64,000 nt of DNA from Burkholderiaceae bacterium (GTDB taxonomy: Bacteria > Pseudomonadota > Gammaproteobacteria > Burkholderiales > Burkholderiaceae_C), in NCBI GenBank assembly GCA_913776825.1, contig CAJYPV010000010.1, forward strand, positions 62,001 to 126,000. Direction: 5' to 3'. Made by a program: the position numbers and the translations under genes. The notes under the pieces were generated by a model, which ran no database searches, was not told the DNA's origin, and was given only the letters and a program-made list of their open reading frames with translations. This document shows, one piece after another, positions 39,846-48,987 of the stretch (the stretch's first letter is position 1; each line of letters begins with the position of its first letter).

Positions 39846-40970
39846 TCAACCCGGCCGCCCCGCCCACCGCTCACACTGCTGCCGCACCAGCTCATTCAGC
39901 AGCTGCTCCTTCTCGAACACCCCGCGCGCCCAGGTGGCGTCATTGCCTTGCCAGCGCATTTCCTCGCGGATGTAGCGCAGCGCCGGCTCCGCCCGCAGGG
40001 CAACCGCATGAGGCTCGAGCGCATGCAGCGTGACGTTCAAGTCCTCGCGCAGGCTGCGGTGTTCGCCGGACTTCGGGTCGACGAAAGTTCCGTCCAGCCC
40101 GAACCGGCAGGCCTGGAAGCGGTTGAAGGTGTAGGGCAGGTAGTCGTCCTCGGCCAGCTCGAAGGGACGGTCATGGCTGATCCACCGCGCCAGGCATTGA
40201 ATCAGCGCCGCCAGCGCTGACGCCTTTTCGATGGTCAGCGGCGTGTCCAGCACCCGGACCTCGATCGTCCCGTACTCCGGCTTGGGACGGATGTCCCAAT
40301 AGAAGTCCTTCATGCTGCGGACCACGCCGGTGCGGGTCATCTTCTCGAAATAGACCAGGAAGTCGTCCCAGGTCAGCACGAACGGCGCGCGACCCGACAG
40401 CGGAAACGCGAACACCGAATTCAGCCGCGCGGAATGGAAGCCGGTGTCGTTGCCCTGCACATACGGTGAGGAGGCCGACAACGCGATCAGATGCGGGATG
40501 TAGCGCGAGAGTCCATGCAGCAGCCGAAGCGCCTGGTCCGGGCCTTCGCAGCCGATGTGCACATGCTGACCGAAGACGGTGAACTGCTTGCTCAGATAAC
40601 CGTAGAGACCGGAGATCTCCTGAAAGCGCGGCTTGTCGAAGATGCGCTGCTTGCTCCAGTGCTGATACGGATGAGTGCCGCCGCCCGACAGGCCCAGATT
40701 GAGCTTGTCGGCACTGCGCACCAGCGCATCCCGGGTGATGGTGAGCTGCTCCAGCACCTGGTCATAGCTGTCGCAGACATTGGTGCAGAGCTCGATCATG
40801 CTGTCGGTGATTTCCGGCGTGACATCGCCGGGCAGGGCCACGCCCTCCATCACCCGCAGCAGATCCTTGGATCCGGGCATGAGGTCGTAGTCATGCCGGT
40901 TGACGATCTGCAGTTCCAGCTCCACGCCCATGGTCAACGGGCGCGAGGTGGCGAAGGCTTCCAGGCTCAT
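39846..40970 (-). CDS. YbdK family carboxylate-amine ligase (glutamate-cysteine ligase 2-like)
   Basis: 374 residues. The N-terminus [13 protein letters not shown] and later motifs [22 protein letters not shown] and [12 protein letters not shown] are those of the GCS2/YbdK family, ATP-dependent ligases with weak gamma-glutamylcysteine-forming activity in E. coli. The true product is uncertain. The ATG overlaps the stop codon of the antiporter gene by four bases (ATGA), so it is translated after and coupled to the antiporter. It is convergent with murU (about 70 bases between). Confidence 0.9.
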   Translation of the reverse strand: MSLEAFATSRPLTMGVELELQIVNRHDYDLMPGSKDLLRVMEGVALPGDVTPEITDSMIELCTNVCDSYDQVLEQLTITRDALVRSADKLNLGLSGGGTHPYQHWSKQRIFDKPRFQEISGLYGYLSKQFTVFGQHVHIGCEGPDQALRLLHGLSRYIPHLIALSASSPYVQGNDTGFHSARLNSVFAFPLSGRAPFVLTWDDFLVYFEKMTRTGVVRSMKDFYWDIRPKPEYGTIEVRVLDTPLTIEKASALAALIQCLARWISHDRPFELAEDDYLPYTFNRFQACRFGLDGTFVDPKSGEHRSLREDLNVTLHALEPHAVALRAEPALRYIREEMRWQGNDATWARGVFEKEQLLNELVRQQCERWAGRPG

Positions 40971-42208
40971 CGCTTGGCCTCCCGATTCGGTGCCGCATGC
41001 GGCTGTTGTTCTCCGGCCAGACGCAGGCCCCACTGGACCGCGATCGGCCCCGCCAACTCCATCAACGCAATGCTGGAGAGGATCACCGGCGCCAGTTGCA
41101 TCGCGATGTCCGGATGACGGGCCTGCACCTCGCTGAACAGCACCAGCGTCGAGCCGGAGATCGGACTCAGGCACACCGCCAGCGCCACGCCCTGCCGCGC
41201 ATCGATGCCGCTGACGCGCGCCAGGCCCACCAGCGCCAGCGCCTTGGCCAGCAGCCGCAGCAGCAGCAAGGCCAGCGCGAGCACCGCGCCCGCGGCCAGC
41301 GCTTGCAGCGTCCAGGCCGAGCCGACGGCCACGAAGAGCAGCAGCACCAGCACGCCACCCGCCGTGCCGAAGTGGCGCGGCCACACCCACGGCCGCTCGG
41401 TCGTGTTGCGCAACACCATGCCGGCCATCAGCGGCACCAGCAGCGTGGACAGATTCAGCACCCGCGCCGTGCTCAAGGCCACCAGCACCAGGCCGAGCAG
41501 CATCAGCACCGAGTTCTCGTTGCGCAGATCCAGTCGACGCATCAGACCCGCGATCAGGCGCGCCAGCAGCGTGGCCACGATGACCGAGCCGATGAAGGCA
41601 TACAGCGGCTGCGCGATGGCTTCCAGCCAGTCGCCCTTTTGTTCCAGCTGCAGCCAGCCCATGAGCAGCTTGTGCGCGAGCACGCCATAGATGGTGTTGA
41701 GCGCGGTCAGCGCCACCATGCGCTCGCTGACCTGACCCGCCGACTGCAGCTCCGAGCCGACGCGGCCGATCACCGCGCCGGAGGCGGCCATCGTCAGCAC
41801 CGCGCAGCTCACCGAGATCAAGGGATCGACGCCCAGCAGCGTCAGGCCGAAGCCCACGGCGATGAAGCTGGCGGTCGCCTCGGCCGCGCTGGCCCAGAGC
41901 AGCGCCTTGTTGTTGCGCAGCCAGCGCAGATTCACGCGCGAGCCCATCTCGAAGAGCAGCAGCGCCAGCGCGAGGTCGACGACCAGACGCAGGCGCGCAT
42001 CGAGCGCGCCGTTGGAATAGATGCCGTGGCCGGTGGCGGCCAGCAACATGCCGACCACGCTGTAGCCGACCACCCGGGGCAGCCCCAGGCGACGGTTGAC
42101 GGCTTCTCCCAGCACGCCGGCGGCGACCAGGATCAGCGAGGCCCAGAACAGCCAATCCGCGCGGGGCGGCCAGCTGGTGAACTGCAGGAAGTTCGCAAGG
42201 TCGTTCAT
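40967..42208 (-). CDS. CPA2-type cation:proton antiporter (membrane domain only)
   Basis: 413-residue inner-membrane protein with about 12 hydrophobic helices, matching the Na+/H+ exchanger domain of the KefB/KefC-type CPA2 family ([16 protein letters not shown] near 53-68; [14 protein letters not shown] near 94; [12 protein letters not shown]). The family's usual cytosolic TrkA-N nucleotide-binding domain is missing: the protein ends about 15 residues after the last helix. The start at 42208 is preferred over the ATG at 42247 because it lies closer to the first helix. It overlaps the YbdK-type ligase gene (ATGA). Confidence 0.87.
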   Translation of the reverse strand: MNDLANFLQFTSWPPRADWLFWASLILVAAGVLGEAVNRRLGLPRVVGYSVVGMLLAATGHGIYSNGALDARLRLVVDLALALLLFEMGSRVNLRWLRNNKALLWASAAEATASFIAVGFGLTLLGVDPLISVSCAVLTMAASGAVIGRVGSELQSAGQVSERMVALTALNTIYGVLAHKLLMGWLQLEQKGDWLEAIAQPLYAFIGSVIVATLLARLIAGLMRRLDLRNENSVLMLLGLVLVALSTARVLNLSTLLVPLMAGMVLRNTTERPWVWPRHFGTAGGVLVLLLFVAVGSAWTLQALAAGAVLALALLLLRLLAKALALVGLARVSGIDARQGVALAVCLSPISGSTLVLFSEVQARHPDIAMQLAPVILSSIALMELAGPIAVQWGLRLAGEQQPHAAPNREAKR

Positions 42209-42693
42209 CAAAACGGGGGTTCCCTCGGTTCGTGGACGGCCGGCCATTCTAGTGTCCGGTCCTGGAATGACCGACCCGGGTGGCCGCCTGTCGCGGGCCC
42301 GGGTGGCCTCGTCATGGTCGCGCGTTGCGCCGCCACCTTCGCCCGATGGCGAGGCGCGAAAACCCGGCTTCGCCCGCGGCCGGTCGGTGCCGCGTCAGCC
42401 GCTGTGTGGCGATCGGCGCGGCATCCCGTCGTTCGCCGCGGTGACGTCGAGCAGGCCGCCGTGACGTCGGACGCTCACCGGTCACCGCGACCATGAAACG
42501 CCTGATCTTCCTCAACGGTGCCAGGACTTGCCTGTCGAATTGACGGCGACGATCCGAAGGAAATACCGATCGTCGATCAGCGCCCGGCGCGTCGCCCCGC
42601 CTGAATGGCCGCGCGGCACACCGCGCGACACCACGCACGCGTCGCCAGGGCAATCGGCGTTCCAGCCTCAACCGGTGCGCCGGGTCAACGCGA
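42209..42693. other. intergenic region between antiporter and aldo/keto reductase genes
   Basis: About 485 bases with no supported gene. The open frames crossing it are arginine-rich shadows without ribosome sites; a 16-codon frame at 42493-42543 has no family and no Shine-Dalgarno. The antiporter promoter should lie in the right-hand 200 bases, but no consensus is visible. Confidence 0.5.
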
Positions 42694-43677
42694 TCAGTTG
42701 GACAGGGGCAGGGTGATCGCGTCGATGCGCGCGACGATCTCGGGCGTCAGCTTGGGCGTGACCGCCAGCGCGCCGAGGTTGTCTTGCAACTGCGATGCCT
42801 TGCTCGCGCCGAGGATCACCGTCGAGACACGCGGATTGCGGTTGATCCAGGCAATCGCGAGCTGCGCCAGGCTGCAGCCGAGCTCGTTCGCGATGCTGGC
42901 GAGCTCACCCACGGCGGCGTTCTTGGCGCGGTCCTGCAACTGATCGCGCATCCAGGCCATGCTCTCCAGCGAGGCGCGGCTGCCGGCCGGCACGCCGTCG
43001 CGGTACTTGCCGGTCAGCAGGCCGGACGCCAGCGGGCTCCAGGTAGTCAGGCCCAGGCCGATGTCCTCATACAGCCGGGCATATTCCTGCTCGACCCGCT
43101 TGCGATGGAACAGGTGGTACTGCGGCTGTTCCATCACCGGCTTGTGCAGATGATGCCGTTCCGCGATCTCCCACGCGGCGCGGATGTCCGCCGCGCTCCA
43201 TTCGCTGGTGCCCCAGTACAGCGCCTTGCCCTGCGTGATGATGTCGCTCATCGCGCGCACCGTTTCCTCGATCGGGGTGTGCGGATCGGGCCGGTGGCAA
43301 TAGATCAGGTCGATGAAGTCCAGCCCCATCCGCTTCAACGAGCCGTCCACCGCCTGCATCAGGTACTTGCGGTTGAGCGTGTCCTTGCGGTTGACCGTGG
43401 TGTTGCTCTCGCGGGTGAGGCCCCAGAAGAACTTGCTCGACACGATGTAGTCCAGCCGGTTCCATTTCAGCGCCTTGAAGGCCTGGCCCATGACGACTTC
43501 GCTTTCGCCTTGTGCATAGACCTCGGCGTTGTCGAAGAAGTTGACCCCTGCGTCGAAAGCGGCGGCCAGCATCTCGGTGGCGGCCTTGGTGTCGACCTGG
43601 TTGTGATACGTCACCCAGGAGCCCAGGGACAGTTCCGAAACCTGCAGGCCGCTGCGGCCCAGACGACGGTATTGCAT
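42694..43677 (-). CDS. aldo/keto reductase, voltage-gated potassium channel beta-subunit type
   Basis: 327-residue NADPH-dependent reductase with the TIM-barrel AKR fold. The catalytic tetrad residues are visible: D45-equivalent in FFDNAEVY, Y in the same motif, K in SSKFFWG, and H in [11 protein letters not shown]. The motifs EWSAADI and the C-terminal [21 protein letters not shown] resemble the Kv-beta/YghZ group (AKR6/AKR14). It probably reduces aldehydes such as methylglyoxal-type compounds. The ATG has AGAGGA eight bases upstream; the frame is open further upstream but without family character. Divergent from the UbiH-like gene. Confidence 0.92.
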   Translation of the reverse strand: MQYRRLGRSGLQVSELSLGSWVTYHNQVDTKAATEMLAAAFDAGVNFFDNAEVYAQGESEVVMGQAFKALKWNRLDYIVSSKFFWGLTRESNTTVNRKDTLNRKYLMQAVDGSLKRMGLDFIDLIYCHRPDPHTPIEETVRAMSDIITQGKALYWGTSEWSAADIRAAWEIAERHHLHKPVMEQPQYHLFHRKRVEQEYARLYEDIGLGLTTWSPLASGLLTGKYRDGVPAGSRASLESMAWMRDQLQDRAKNAAVGELASIANELGCSLAQLAIAWINRNPRVSTVILGASKASQLQDNLGALAVTPKLTPEIVARIDAITLPLSN

Positions 43678-44064
43678 GACGTTTTCCTCTCGCTCGATGT
43701 GGTTGTGGCCGATGCGCGGACCCGCCGCCCAAGGCGACGCCGCAGCCCTCCAGCCGCCGTGCGACCGGACCCGCGTGCGCGTGCAGCGCCGAAGCCTGAC
43801 GGCGCGACCGATCGGCCTCGGCCGGGGCGCGGTGGCCCGCGAGCCGCGCGCAAGCGTAGCGGGTTTGGCGCGGCGCGGTGATGACCGCGGTCCGAATGAC
43901 CCCACGGTGTTTCCGGGCCGCCGCCATGCCGCTTAGCGTGGCTCACCGATCGAGATCGGACTCGGGCGAAGGCCGCGCCGCGCGCCACCGCCGGGTCGAG
44001 GCCCGGCGCTATAGTCCCCACGACCGCCGCCTGACGCGGCGCTCTGCAGTCCGGGTCCATCGTC
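43678..44064. other. divergent promoter region
   Basis: 387 bases between the divergent aldo/keto reductase and UbiH-like genes. The only -10-like hexamer on the + strand is TATAGT at 44010-44015, about 50 bases before the UbiH-like ATG, without a good -35. The rest is very GC-rich with no repeats that I can make out. Confidence 0.4.
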
Positions 44065-45342
44065 ATGTCCGAGCCCTTCGCCACGAATCTTCCGGGCGCC
44101 CGCGCCCCAGGCCCTTCACCGGCCGTCTCTGCCGACGCCGCGTCGCCCACGCTGCGGCTGGCGGTGATCGGCGCCGGTCCCGCCGGCCTGGCGCTGGCCT
44201 TGCTGGCCGCGCGTTATCTGCCGCAGGCGCAGATCAGTCTGTTCGATGCCCGCCCGCTGGCGCGGGATGTGTCCGGCGATCCGCGCACGCTGGCCTTGTC
44301 GCTCGGCAGCGTGCAGTTGCTGCAGCGATTGAAGGTCTGGCCGGCCGCGCAGGCGCAGGCGATCCGTGAGGTGCTGGTCAGCCAGGCGCCGCCGACCTTG
44401 AGCGGCCCCTGGTTCGGCGCCAGTGGCGAGCCGCAGGTGCGCATTACCGCCGAAGAGCAATCGGTGCCGCAACTCGGCGCGGTGCTGGCCTATGGACAAC
44501 TGGTGGCGCCGCTGCAGGCCGCCTGGCAGGAAGCCAGCGCGCTGGAGCCGCGTCGACTCATCAGCCGCTTCGGCCAGCCCGTGGCGGGACTCAAGCAGAC
44601 GGCGCCGGATGAAGTCGAAGTGGATGCCGGCATCGCTGAACACTTCGATCTGGCCGTGGTGGCCGAAGGCGGCGTGTTCGCCGATCAGGCGCGCAAGTCG
44701 CTCAGCCATGATTACCGCCAGAACGCCTGGGTCGGCACGGTCACGCTGCCGCCCGGCGCGCCGGTGGGCGTGGCGGTGGAGCGCTTCACCCGTCGCGGTC
44801 CGCTGGCGCTGTTGCCGCTGCCGGAGCGGGACGGCCAACGCCGCGCCGCGCTGGTGTGGTGCCAGCCGCAGGAGGAGGACGAGGTCGCCGAACTGAGCGA
44901 TGCGCAGCGCCTCGCCGTCCTGAAGAACCAGTTGCCCGATGTCGTCGGTCCCTTGCTCGGCATCAGCCCGCTCAAGTGCTTTCCATTGGGCCTGAACGCC
45001 GAACGGACGCTGGTCGAGGGCCGGCGCATTCGCATCGGCAATGCGGCGCAGACGCTGCATCCGGTCGCCGGTCAGGGCCTGAACCTCGGCCTGCGCGATG
45101 CCTTTGCCCTGGTCGAGGCGCTGCGCCGTGAGCCGGAGATCGACCGGGCGCTGCGCAGGGTCGAATGGCAACGGGCGCCGGACCGCTGGGCCACCATCCT
45201 CACCACCGATTTCCTGGCGCGCACCTTCGCCTGGCGCTGGCCGGGCCTGCCCGCCGCGCGCGGCCTGGGGCTGGCGGCCTTGCAGGCCCTGCCGCCGCTC
45301 AAGCGCGCGCTGGCCGGGCAGATGATGTTTGGCCGACGCTGA
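44065..45342 (+). CDS. UbiH/UbiF family FAD-dependent hydroxylase (ubiquinone synthesis type)
   Basis: 425 residues. The FAD-binding fold LAVIGAGPAGLALALLAARY is at about 32-51 after a Pro/Ala-rich N-terminal stretch. The second FAD motif, GNAAQTLHPVAGQGLNLGLRDA, is exactly the UbiH/COQ6 signature. The middle DG-type motif (GDPRTLALSLGS) is also as in UbiH-type enzymes. Likely a ring hydroxylase of ubiquinone synthesis; which position it hydroxylates cannot be told. The MFS gene starts 4 bases after its stop codon, suggesting cotranscription. Confidence 0.88.
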   Translation: MSEPFATNLPGARAPGPSPAVSADAASPTLRLAVIGAGPAGLALALLAARYLPQAQISLFDARPLARDVSGDPRTLALSLGSVQLLQRLKVWPAAQAQAIREVLVSQAPPTLSGPWFGASGEPQVRITAEEQSVPQLGAVLAYGQLVAPLQAAWQEASALEPRRLISRFGQPVAGLKQTAPDEVEVDAGIAEHFDLAVVAEGGVFADQARKSLSHDYRQNAWVGTVTLPPGAPVGVAVERFTRRGPLALLPLPERDGQRRAALVWCQPQEEDEVAELSDAQRLAVLKNQLPDVVGPLLGISPLKCFPLGLNAERTLVEGRRIRIGNAAQTLHPVAGQGLNLGLRDAFALVEALRREPEIDRALRRVEWQRAPDRWATILTTDFLARTFAWRWPGLPAARGLGLAALQALPPLKRALAGQMMFGRR

Positions 45343-45346
45343 GTCG

Positions 45347-46558
45347 ATGGGGCCGGCCGCCCCCGCCCACGGCGCTGAACCCGGCACACCGGCCTATCGC
45401 CGGCTCACGCTGGCGCTGTTCCTGGCGGGCTTCACCACCTTTTCCCTGCTCTACAGCGTGCAGCCCTTGCTGCCGCTGTTTGCGCAGAGCTTCCGCGTGG
45501 GCGCTGCGGCCAGCGCGCTGTCGCTGTCGCTGGCGACCGGATTGCTGGCCTTCGCCATCCTGTGCGCGGGCGCGCTGTCGGAAAGCATGGATCGGCGCCG
45601 CCTGATGTTCGGATCGATGGCGGCCGCGGCGGTGCTCAACCTGATCGCGTCGATCGCGCCGAACTGGCAGGCGCTGCTGCTGGCGCGCGCGATCGAGGGC
45701 CTGGTGCTCGGCGGCGTGCCGGCGGTGGCGATGGCCTATCTCGCCGAAGAGATCCGCGCCACCGGCCTGGGTCGCGCGATGGGCCAGTATGTGGCCGGCA
45801 CGGCCTTCGGCGGCATGATGGGTCGGGTGGGCGTGAGCCTGCTCAGCGATGCCTTCGGCTGGCGGCCGGCGCTGTTTCTCATCAGTCTGGCCGGGCTGCT
45901 GGCGGCCGTCGGCTTCTGGTGGCTGCTCCCGCCCTCGCGGCATTTCGTGCGCCGCACCGGCGTGACCCTGACCGAGCATGCCCAGGTGTGGCGGGCGCAT
46001 CTGACCCATCGTTCCCTGCCGCTGCTGTTCGCGATGGGCTTCCTGATGATGGGCACCTTCGTGGCGGTCTACAACTATGCGGGCTTCCGGCTGATGGGCG
46101 CGCCGTTCTCGCTCAGCCAGAGCGCGATCGGCCTGATCTTCTGCGCGTACCTGTTCGGCATCGTGGCCTCCGCCACGGCGGGCAGCCTGTCCGACCGATT
46201 CGGCCGCGCGCCCGCGCTGATGGCCGGCATCGGCCTGGCGATCCTGGGCGTGATGCTCAGCCTGTCCGATCGGCTGCCGGCGGTGATCCTGGGCATCGTG
46301 CTGCTGACGATCGGCTTCTTCGTCGCCCACTCGGTCAGCAGTGCCTGGGTCGGGGCGCTCGGTGGGCGCAGCAAGGGCCATGCGGCGTCCTTGTACCTGC
46401 TGGCCTATTACCTGGGCTCCAGCCTGCTGGGCGCGATCGGCGGCTGGTTCTGGGACCACCGCGGCTGGCCCGCGCTGGCCGGCTTCGCGCTGGCCCTGCT
46501 GAGCCTGGCGGCGCTGACCGCCGTCCTGCTGCGGCGCCGTCAGGCCGCATCTCCCTGA
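45347..46558 (+). CDS. MFS transporter (YnfM-like)
   Basis: 403 residues with 12 predicted hydrophobic helices in two six-helix halves. The family motif between helices 2 and 3 is LSESMDRRRLMFGSM, repeated in the second half as LSDRFGRAPALMAG. Similarity is to the YnfM/arabinose-efflux group of drug:H+ antiporters. The ATG at 45347 follows the UbiH-like stop codon closely; a TTG at 45329 would overlap that gene and is less likely. Substrate unknown. Confidence 0.88.
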   Translation: MGPAAPAHGAEPGTPAYRRLTLALFLAGFTTFSLLYSVQPLLPLFAQSFRVGAAASALSLSLATGLLAFAILCAGALSESMDRRRLMFGSMAAAAVLNLIASIAPNWQALLLARAIEGLVLGGVPAVAMAYLAEEIRATGLGRAMGQYVAGTAFGGMMGRVGVSLLSDAFGWRPALFLISLAGLLAAVGFWWLLPPSRHFVRRTGVTLTEHAQVWRAHLTHRSLPLLFAMGFLMMGTFVAVYNYAGFRLMGAPFSLSQSAIGLIFCAYLFGIVASATAGSLSDRFGRAPALMAGIGLAILGVMLSLSDRLPAVILGIVLLTIGFFVAHSVSSAWVGALGGRSKGHAASLYLLAYYLGSSLLGAIGGWFWDHRGWPALAGFALALLSLAALTAVLLRRRQAASP

Positions 46559-46739
46559 CACCATCCTGAACGTCGCGCTCGGGGTTTCCCTGTACGGTTA
46601 CCCCGGTGTGCAAGCGGCCGTGCTTGATGCACCATGTTTCAGGAACTGCTGGCATCGGGTGCGTCGAATCTCTGCAAGTGGACGCGATAGGGCCGGCCCT
46701 CCGCTCTCTCATGTTCACTAGACCAAACGGAGACAAGAC

Positions 46740-47972
46740 ATGAAGTTCAACCTGCGTTGGATGGGAGCCTCGGTGCTGGCGATCGCCAGTCTGAGCGCGC
46801 ATGCGGCCGATCCGATCAAGATCGGGGTGTCGGGTCCGTTCACCGGCGGCTCCTCGTCGATGGGGGTGAGCATGCGCGACGGCGTGCGCCTGGCCGCCCA
46901 GGAGATCAATGCCGCCGGCGGCGTGCTGGGACGACAGATCCAGCTGATCGAGCGCGACGACGAAGCCAAGAACGAGCGCGGCGTCCAGATCGCCCAGGAG
47001 CTGATCAACCGCGAGAAGGTCGTGGCCACCGTCGGCTTCATCAACACCGGCGTGGCCCTGGCCGCGCAGCGCTTCTATCAGGACGCCAAGATCCCGGTGA
47101 TGAACAACGTGGCCACCGGCTCGGTCATCACCCAGCAGTTCAAGGACGCGCCGGAAAACTATGTCTTCCGCAATGCCGCGCACGACAGCATCCAGGCGCC
47201 GATGATCGTCGAGGAAGCCGTGGGCCGCCGCGGCTTTAAGAAGGTCGCGATCCTGGCCGATTCGACCAACTACGGCCAGCTGGGCCGCGCCGATCTGGAG
47301 AAGGCGCTGGAGCTCAAGGGCATCAAACCGGTCGCGGTCGAGAAGTTCAACATCAAGGACGTCGACATGACGGCCCAGTTGCTCAAGGCCAAGGAAGCCG
47401 GCGCCGAGGCCATCCTGACCTACGGCATCGGGCCGGAGCTGGCCCAGATCGCCAACGGCATGACCAAGCTCGGCTGGAAGGTGCCGATGATCGGCAGCTG
47501 GACCCTGTCGATGGCCAACTACATCGACAACGCCGGCCCGGGCGGCGAGGGCGCGCGCATGCCGCAGACCTTCATCCAGGAGCCGACCACGCCCAAGCGG
47601 CAGTCCTTCATCGTCTCCTACCTGAAGACCTTCAACCCGAAGAACAGCCGCATCGATTCGCCGGTGTCGGCGGCGCAGGGCTACGACTCGATCTACCTGC
47701 TGGCTGCGGCCATCAAGCAGGCCGGCGGCACCGAGGGCCCCAAGGTCAAGGCGGCGCTGGAAGACCTGAAGACGCCGGTGGAAGGCGTGGTCACCACCTA
47801 CAACAAGCCGTTCTCCAAGACCGACCATGAGGCGATCACCGCCAACATCCCGGTCTTCGGCGAGGTCAAGGGCCAGCGGGTGGTCTATGCCTATCCGGAG
47901 GACTTCAAGAAGGCGTCCGAAGTCCGCGTCAAGGATGTCAACGCCAAGGGCGCCCTGACCCAGAAGAAGTGA
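46740..47972 (+). CDS. branched-chain amino acid ABC transporter, periplasmic binding protein
   Basis: 410 residues. A signal peptide ends at SAHAAD (residue about 22). The type I periplasmic binding fold shows the Leu/Ile/Val-binding pattern: IKIGVSGPFTGGSSSMG, DGVRLAAQEINAAGGVLGR, and later NYGQLGRADLEKAL. The Shine-Dalgarno GGAGA lies 7 bases before the ATG. It is the first gene of a liv locus (binding protein, LivH, LivM-LivG fusion, LivF), separated from the rest by a strong terminator, which would let it be made in excess. The real ligand may be any hydrophobic or related amino acid, or a urea/amide-type compound. Confidence 0.93.
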   Translation: MKFNLRWMGASVLAIASLSAHAADPIKIGVSGPFTGGSSSMGVSMRDGVRLAAQEINAAGGVLGRQIQLIERDDEAKNERGVQIAQELINREKVVATVGFINTGVALAAQRFYQDAKIPVMNNVATGSVITQQFKDAPENYVFRNAAHDSIQAPMIVEEAVGRRGFKKVAILADSTNYGQLGRADLEKALELKGIKPVAVEKFNIKDVDMTAQLLKAKEAGAEAILTYGIGPELAQIANGMTKLGWKVPMIGSWTLSMANYIDNAGPGGEGARMPQTFIQEPTTPKRQSFIVSYLKTFNPKNSRIDSPVSAAQGYDSIYLLAAAIKQAGGTEGPKVKAALEDLKTPVEGVVTTYNKPFSKTDHEAITANIPVFGEVKGQRVVYAYPEDFKKASEVRVKDVNAKGALTQKK

Positions 47973-47981
47973 TCCTCGCCA

Positions 47982-48008
47982 ACGGCCGCCGCAAGCGGCC
48001 GTTTTTTC
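47982..48008 (+). terminator. rho-independent terminator between binding protein and permease genes
   Basis: ACGGCCGC (47982-47989) pairs with GCGGCCGT (47995-48002) and is followed by TTTTTT. It begins 9 bases after the stop codon of the binding protein gene and should cut transcription of the rest of the operon to the read-through fraction. Confidence 0.92.
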
Positions 48009-48105
48009 GTGCGTCGCCAGGCCGGCCCGTGGGCGTGGCCGGCGGCGCCGGTTGGATGGCGCGCCGGCCCGTGCCGGGCGCCGTTCCTGTCGTCATGGAC
48101 CCCGT

Positions 48106-48981
48106 ATGCAGATCCTGACCCAACTGGTGTTCAGCGGCATTGCGCTCGGCATGATCTATGCGGTCATCGCCTTCGGCTACCAGCTGACCTTCTCCACCTC
48201 CGACACCCTCAATTTCGGCCAGGGCGACGCGCTGATGCTCGGCGCGCTGGTCGGCCTGACCCTGGTCGGACACGGGGTGAACTACTGGCTGATGATTCCG
48301 CTGGTGTGCCTGTTCGGCGCGCTGCAGGGCGCTTTCGTCGAGCGCATCGGCGTGCGGCCGGCCATCAAGATCAAGTCGGAATTCGGCTGGATCATGTCCA
48401 CCATCGCGCTGGGCATCATCTTCAAGAACGTGGCGGAAAACGTCTGGGGCCGGGATGACTTGAAGTTCCCCTCGCCGCTGCCGGAAGCGCCGCTCAAGCT
48501 GTTCGGCGCGAATGTGCTGCCGATGGAGATCCTGGTCGTGGTCGGCGCGCTGGCGATGATGCTGGCGGTGGAGCTGTTCAATCGCCGCTCGATCTATGGC
48601 CGCGCGGTGGTCGCCACCTTCAACGACCGCGACGCCGCCAAGCTGATGGGCATCAACACCGGGCTGGTGATCACCTTCTCGTATGCGCTGTCCTCGCTGA
48701 CGGCCGCCTTCGCCGGCGTGCTGATCGCGCCGCTGACGCTCACCGGCGCGACCATGGGCGCGGTGCTGGGTCTGAAAGCCTTTGCGGTGGCGATCATCGG
48801 CGGGCTGACGTCCGGCATGGGCATCGTGGTGGGCGGGATCATCCTGGGCATCGCGGAAACCACCACCGGCTTCTATCTCTCCACCGGCTACAAGGATGTG
48901 CCGGGCCTGGTGCTGCTGCTGATCGTGCTGGCGGTGCGACCGGCCGGACTGTTCGGCAAGACCGCGATCAAGAAGGTCTGA
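48106..48981 (+). CDS. livH: branched-chain amino acid ABC transporter permease, LivH type
   Basis: 291-residue inner-membrane permease with about eight helices. Family motifs include GIALGMIYAVIAFGYQLTFSTSDTLNFGQGDALMLGA near the N-terminus (residues 10-46) and the EAA-like FNDRDAAKLMGINT in the cytoplasmic loop. The ATG at 48106 (MQILTQLVFSG) is chosen over upstream starts because it begins directly before the first helix. It pairs with the LivM half of the next gene. Confidence 0.93.
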   Translation: MQILTQLVFSGIALGMIYAVIAFGYQLTFSTSDTLNFGQGDALMLGALVGLTLVGHGVNYWLMIPLVCLFGALQGAFVERIGVRPAIKIKSEFGWIMSTIALGIIFKNVAENVWGRDDLKFPSPLPEAPLKLFGANVLPMEILVVVGALAMMLAVELFNRRSIYGRAVVATFNDRDAAKLMGINTGLVITFSYALSSLTAAFAGVLIAPLTLTGATMGAVLGLKAFAVAIIGGLTSGMGIVVGGIILGIAETTTGFYLSTGYKDVPGLVLLLIVLAVRPAGLFGKTAIKKV

Positions 48982-48987
48982 GCGCCC

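Noticed and set aside
42493..42543. Short peptide frame MKRLIFLNGARTCLSN
   Set aside because: Only 16 residues, no Shine-Dalgarno, and no supporting context.
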